From: an uncultured Eubacteriales bacterium
Lineage (GTDB): Bacteria > Bacillota > Clostridia > Peptostreptococcales > Anaerovoracaceae
Direction of reading: 5' to 3'
NCBI GenBank assembly: GCA_902774265.1
Contig: CACYHR010000005.1
Coordinates: forward strand, 62,001 to 126,000
Length of the DNA: 64,000 bases
Shown here: positions 62,329 to 64,000 of the stretch, piece by piece
Position numbering within the stretch: position 1 is the stretch's first letter
Layout: the number at the start of each line of letters is the position of its first letter
The notes under the pieces: model-generated
Database searches by the model: none
Seen by the model: the letters and a program-made list of their open reading frames with translations, nothing else
What the model was told of the DNA's origin: nothing
Translations under genes and position numbers: made by a program

Positions 62329-64000
62329 ATGGATAAGACAAAAAAATATGAGACCGTTTTCGGGTCATGGAAAGTGGGAAAGCTGCTTGGCAAAGGCAGT
62401 TTCGGCAGTGTATATGAAATTACGAGAGAAGAATTCGGAAATACATACCGGGCTGCGCTCAAGATAATCTCGATACCGCAGGAAGACGAGGATATCAAGA
62501 GCCGAATGTTAGAGGGGACAGATCCTGAGTCTGTATCCGCTTATTATGATGGAGTTCTCAGAGAGATCGTCAACGAGAACGAGATCATGTCACAGCTCAA
62601 AGGCAACAGCAATATAGTCAGCTATGAAGATCATATGATCATTCCTCATGAAGACGGAATAGGCCATGATATACTGATCAAAATGGAATTGCTCACACCG
62701 CTCGTAGATTACATGCTTGAGCATACTCTTGATGAAAAGGATGTCATCAGGCTGGGAATCGATATGTGCAGAGCTCTTGAACTGTGCCATAATAAGAGTA
62801 TCATCCACAGAGACATCAAGCCTCAGAATATATTCCTGTCTGACAACGGCAATTTCAAACTGGGTGATTTCGGTATAGCAAGGACTATAGAGAAGACGAC
62901 AGGAGGCCTTTCCAAAAAGGGCACATACAAATACATGGCGCCCGAGGTATACCGCGGGGATGAGTACGGAACGACCGTTGATCTGTATTCGCTGGGCATG
63001 GTCATGTATACTTTGCTCAACAACAACAGATCACCGTTCCTGCCGCAGCCGCCTGAAAAGATTTCGCATAATATTGAAGAAGAATCGAGAGCAAGGAGGC
63101 TGCGCGGAGAACCGGTGCCGGCACCGGTGAATGCAAGTTCGGCGCTGAGTCAGATAATACTGAAGGCATGTTCATTTTATCCTCAGGACAGATTCAGGAC
63201 AGCAGCGGAAATGAGGCAGGCTCTGGAATATCTGTATGAGGATTATGATGCGCGTATGGACGAGACAGTTCAGATGATCCCGGGATTTAATCCTGCTCCC
63301 GGAATTGATCAGATGTCCGATACCGGACGTATACCTCCTTACGGTGCTCAGCAGGCATACGCTTATCAGGATCAGTATGGGCATCCGGGAGCATCTGCCG
63401 GCCCTCAATATGTCGGACAGCCTTCATACAGGCAGACCGGATCTTATGGACCTGTAGATACACAGAGCGGCCGGAATCATTACGGATACGGACAGGCACC
63501 CGGATATACGGATCAGAATGGTCAGGTTTTCGGCGGTACGCAGAATGGATACTATCCGGCAGCGGGAGGCATGAAAGGACAGAATGGTTTTGAGCAGCCG
63601 GTCCATGTGGAATCCAAAAAGAGCAGACTGCCGATAATAGCTGCAGTGATAATCGGCCTGTTATTTATCGGTGCAGGTATATTTGTCCTGATTACCCAGC
63701 CGGGAATGAATAATGCCGATCTTTCTGCTCTGATGAAGGAACCTGTATTTACCGGATATGACGGGTTCGGAGTTGTATCAGAGAAGCCTGTTCTTGATGA
63801 AGCAAAGGTGAATGCTTTTCTTGACAAGATAAAAGATGAGACGGAGAGGGAAAATACCATACAGGTTCTGGAAACCGTAAAATACAAATGTGAGCCTGAC
63901 AAATCTCTCGAAAATGATGACACTGTGATAATCCATGCTTCATTCGACAGCGATCTGGCTGAATCTCTGGATGTTACCGTTAAATCGATTGAAGATGAGG
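62329..64000 (+). CDS. Transmembrane Ser/Thr protein kinase (3' end outside window)
   Basis: 557 residues visible, frame still open at the window edge. The kinase domain (about 13-305) has GKGSFG, Lys45, HRDIKPQN with Asp162 and DFG with Asp180, plus APE at 204; all catalytic residues are present. A Pro/Gln/Tyr/Gly-rich disordered linker (310-425) leads to a membrane helix at about 431-453 and the start of an outer domain. ATG 62329 follows AAAGG. MDETVQM in the linker is a possible phospho-Thr site. Second kinase of the locus, without TPR repeats so far. Confidence 0.9.
   Translation, partial: MDKTKKYETVFGSWKVGKLLGKGSFGSVYEITREEFGNTYRAALKIISIPQEDEDIKSRMLEGTDPESVSAYYDGVLREIVNENEIMSQLKGNSNIVSYEDHMIIPHEDGIGHDILIKMELLTPLVDYMLEHTLDEKDVIRLGIDMCRALELCHNKSIIHRDIKPQNIFLSDNGNFKLGDFGIARTIEKTTGGLSKKGTYKYMAPEVYRGDEYGTTVDLYSLGMVMYTLLNNNRSPFLPQPPEKISHNIEEESRARRLRGEPVPAPVNASSALSQIILKACSFYPQDRFRTAAEMRQALEYLYEDYDARMDETVQMIPGFNPAPGIDQMSDTGRIPPYGAQQAYAYQDQYGHPGASAGPQYVGQPSYRQTGSYGPVDTQSGRNHYGYGQAPGYTDQNGQVFGGTQNGYYPAAGGMKGQNGFEQPVHVESKKSRLPIIAAVIIGLLFIGAGIFVLITQPGMNNADLSALMKEPVFTGYDGFGVVSEKPVLDEAKVNAFLDKIKDETERENTIQVLETVKYKCEPDKSLENDDTVIIHASFDSDLAESLDVTVKSIEDE

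Overview
The window looks like the chromosome of an anaerobic, amino-acid-fermenting Firmicute of class Clostridia. The evidence is strong AGGAGG-type ribosome binding sites, moderate G+C, a complete reductive 2-hydroxyacyl-CoA dehydratase (Stickland-type) operon, DUF3048 and PucR-type proteins, secreted subtilases with FN3/Big2 tails, and a Firmicute-like type VII secretion (T7SS) locus. I cannot fix a genus. No rRNA, tRNA, CRISPR array, phage or intact insertion sequence was found.

Region 1 (1-11.4 kb): the end of a dimethylargininase-type hydrolase, then a mirrored redox cluster around a PucR-family regulator. On one side are an SDR and a 937-residue fusion of an Old Yellow Enzyme (OYE)/Fe-S/FAD enoate-reductase module with a C-terminal acetoacetate-decarboxylase (ADC)-like domain. 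On the other side are a second copy of that fusion (938 residues) and a single chain carrying two complete SDR domains. Region 2 (11.4-24.2 kb): a frameshifted secreted subtilase, a histidine phosphatase, glutathione peroxidase, D-serine dehydratase, a candidate small RNA with its own promoter and terminator, a DUF3048 protein, a second (intact) secreted subtilase and a LysR regulator. Region 3 (24.3-34.6 kb): hadI-hadB-hadC-hadA-ldhA-acdB-etfB-etfA followed by a butyrate-kinase-family gene. Together they reduce a 2-oxo acid from an amino acid via 2-hydroxyacyl-CoA and enoyl-CoA to the saturated acyl-CoA. An RNA element able to form two alternative structures lies between hadI and hadB. Region 4 (34.9-42.1 kb): two short peptides with double-glycine leaders flanking a secreted papain-like protease, then trmL, an EamA transporter, a small Lys-rich secreted protein and a two-subunit class I fumarase/tartrate dehydratase.

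Region 5 (42.1-64 kb, end of window): a T7SS locus on one strand with unusual composition. It holds an EssC-type ATPase with an FHA domain, a separate twin-FHA protein, an EsaB-like ubiquitin fold, five WXG100 proteins plus a WXG-like helical protein, a putative effector with a DUF4176 partner, a LytTR regulator, two transmembrane Ser/Thr kinases, a PP2C phosphatase, zinc-ribbon membrane proteins and a glycerophosphodiesterase. No EsaA, EssA or EssB homologue was recognised. The density of phospho-signalling parts, with acidic Thr-Val-Ile-Ile repeats that look like FHA ligands, suggests secretion gated by threonine phosphorylation. Two 11-bp direct repeats 21 bp apart upstream of the WXG100 block look like a LytTR binding site.

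A family of short two-hairpin elements (two near-identical 93/94-bp copies in opposite orientation and at least three fragments) is scattered through the window; one fragment forms the end of the fumarase alpha gene.
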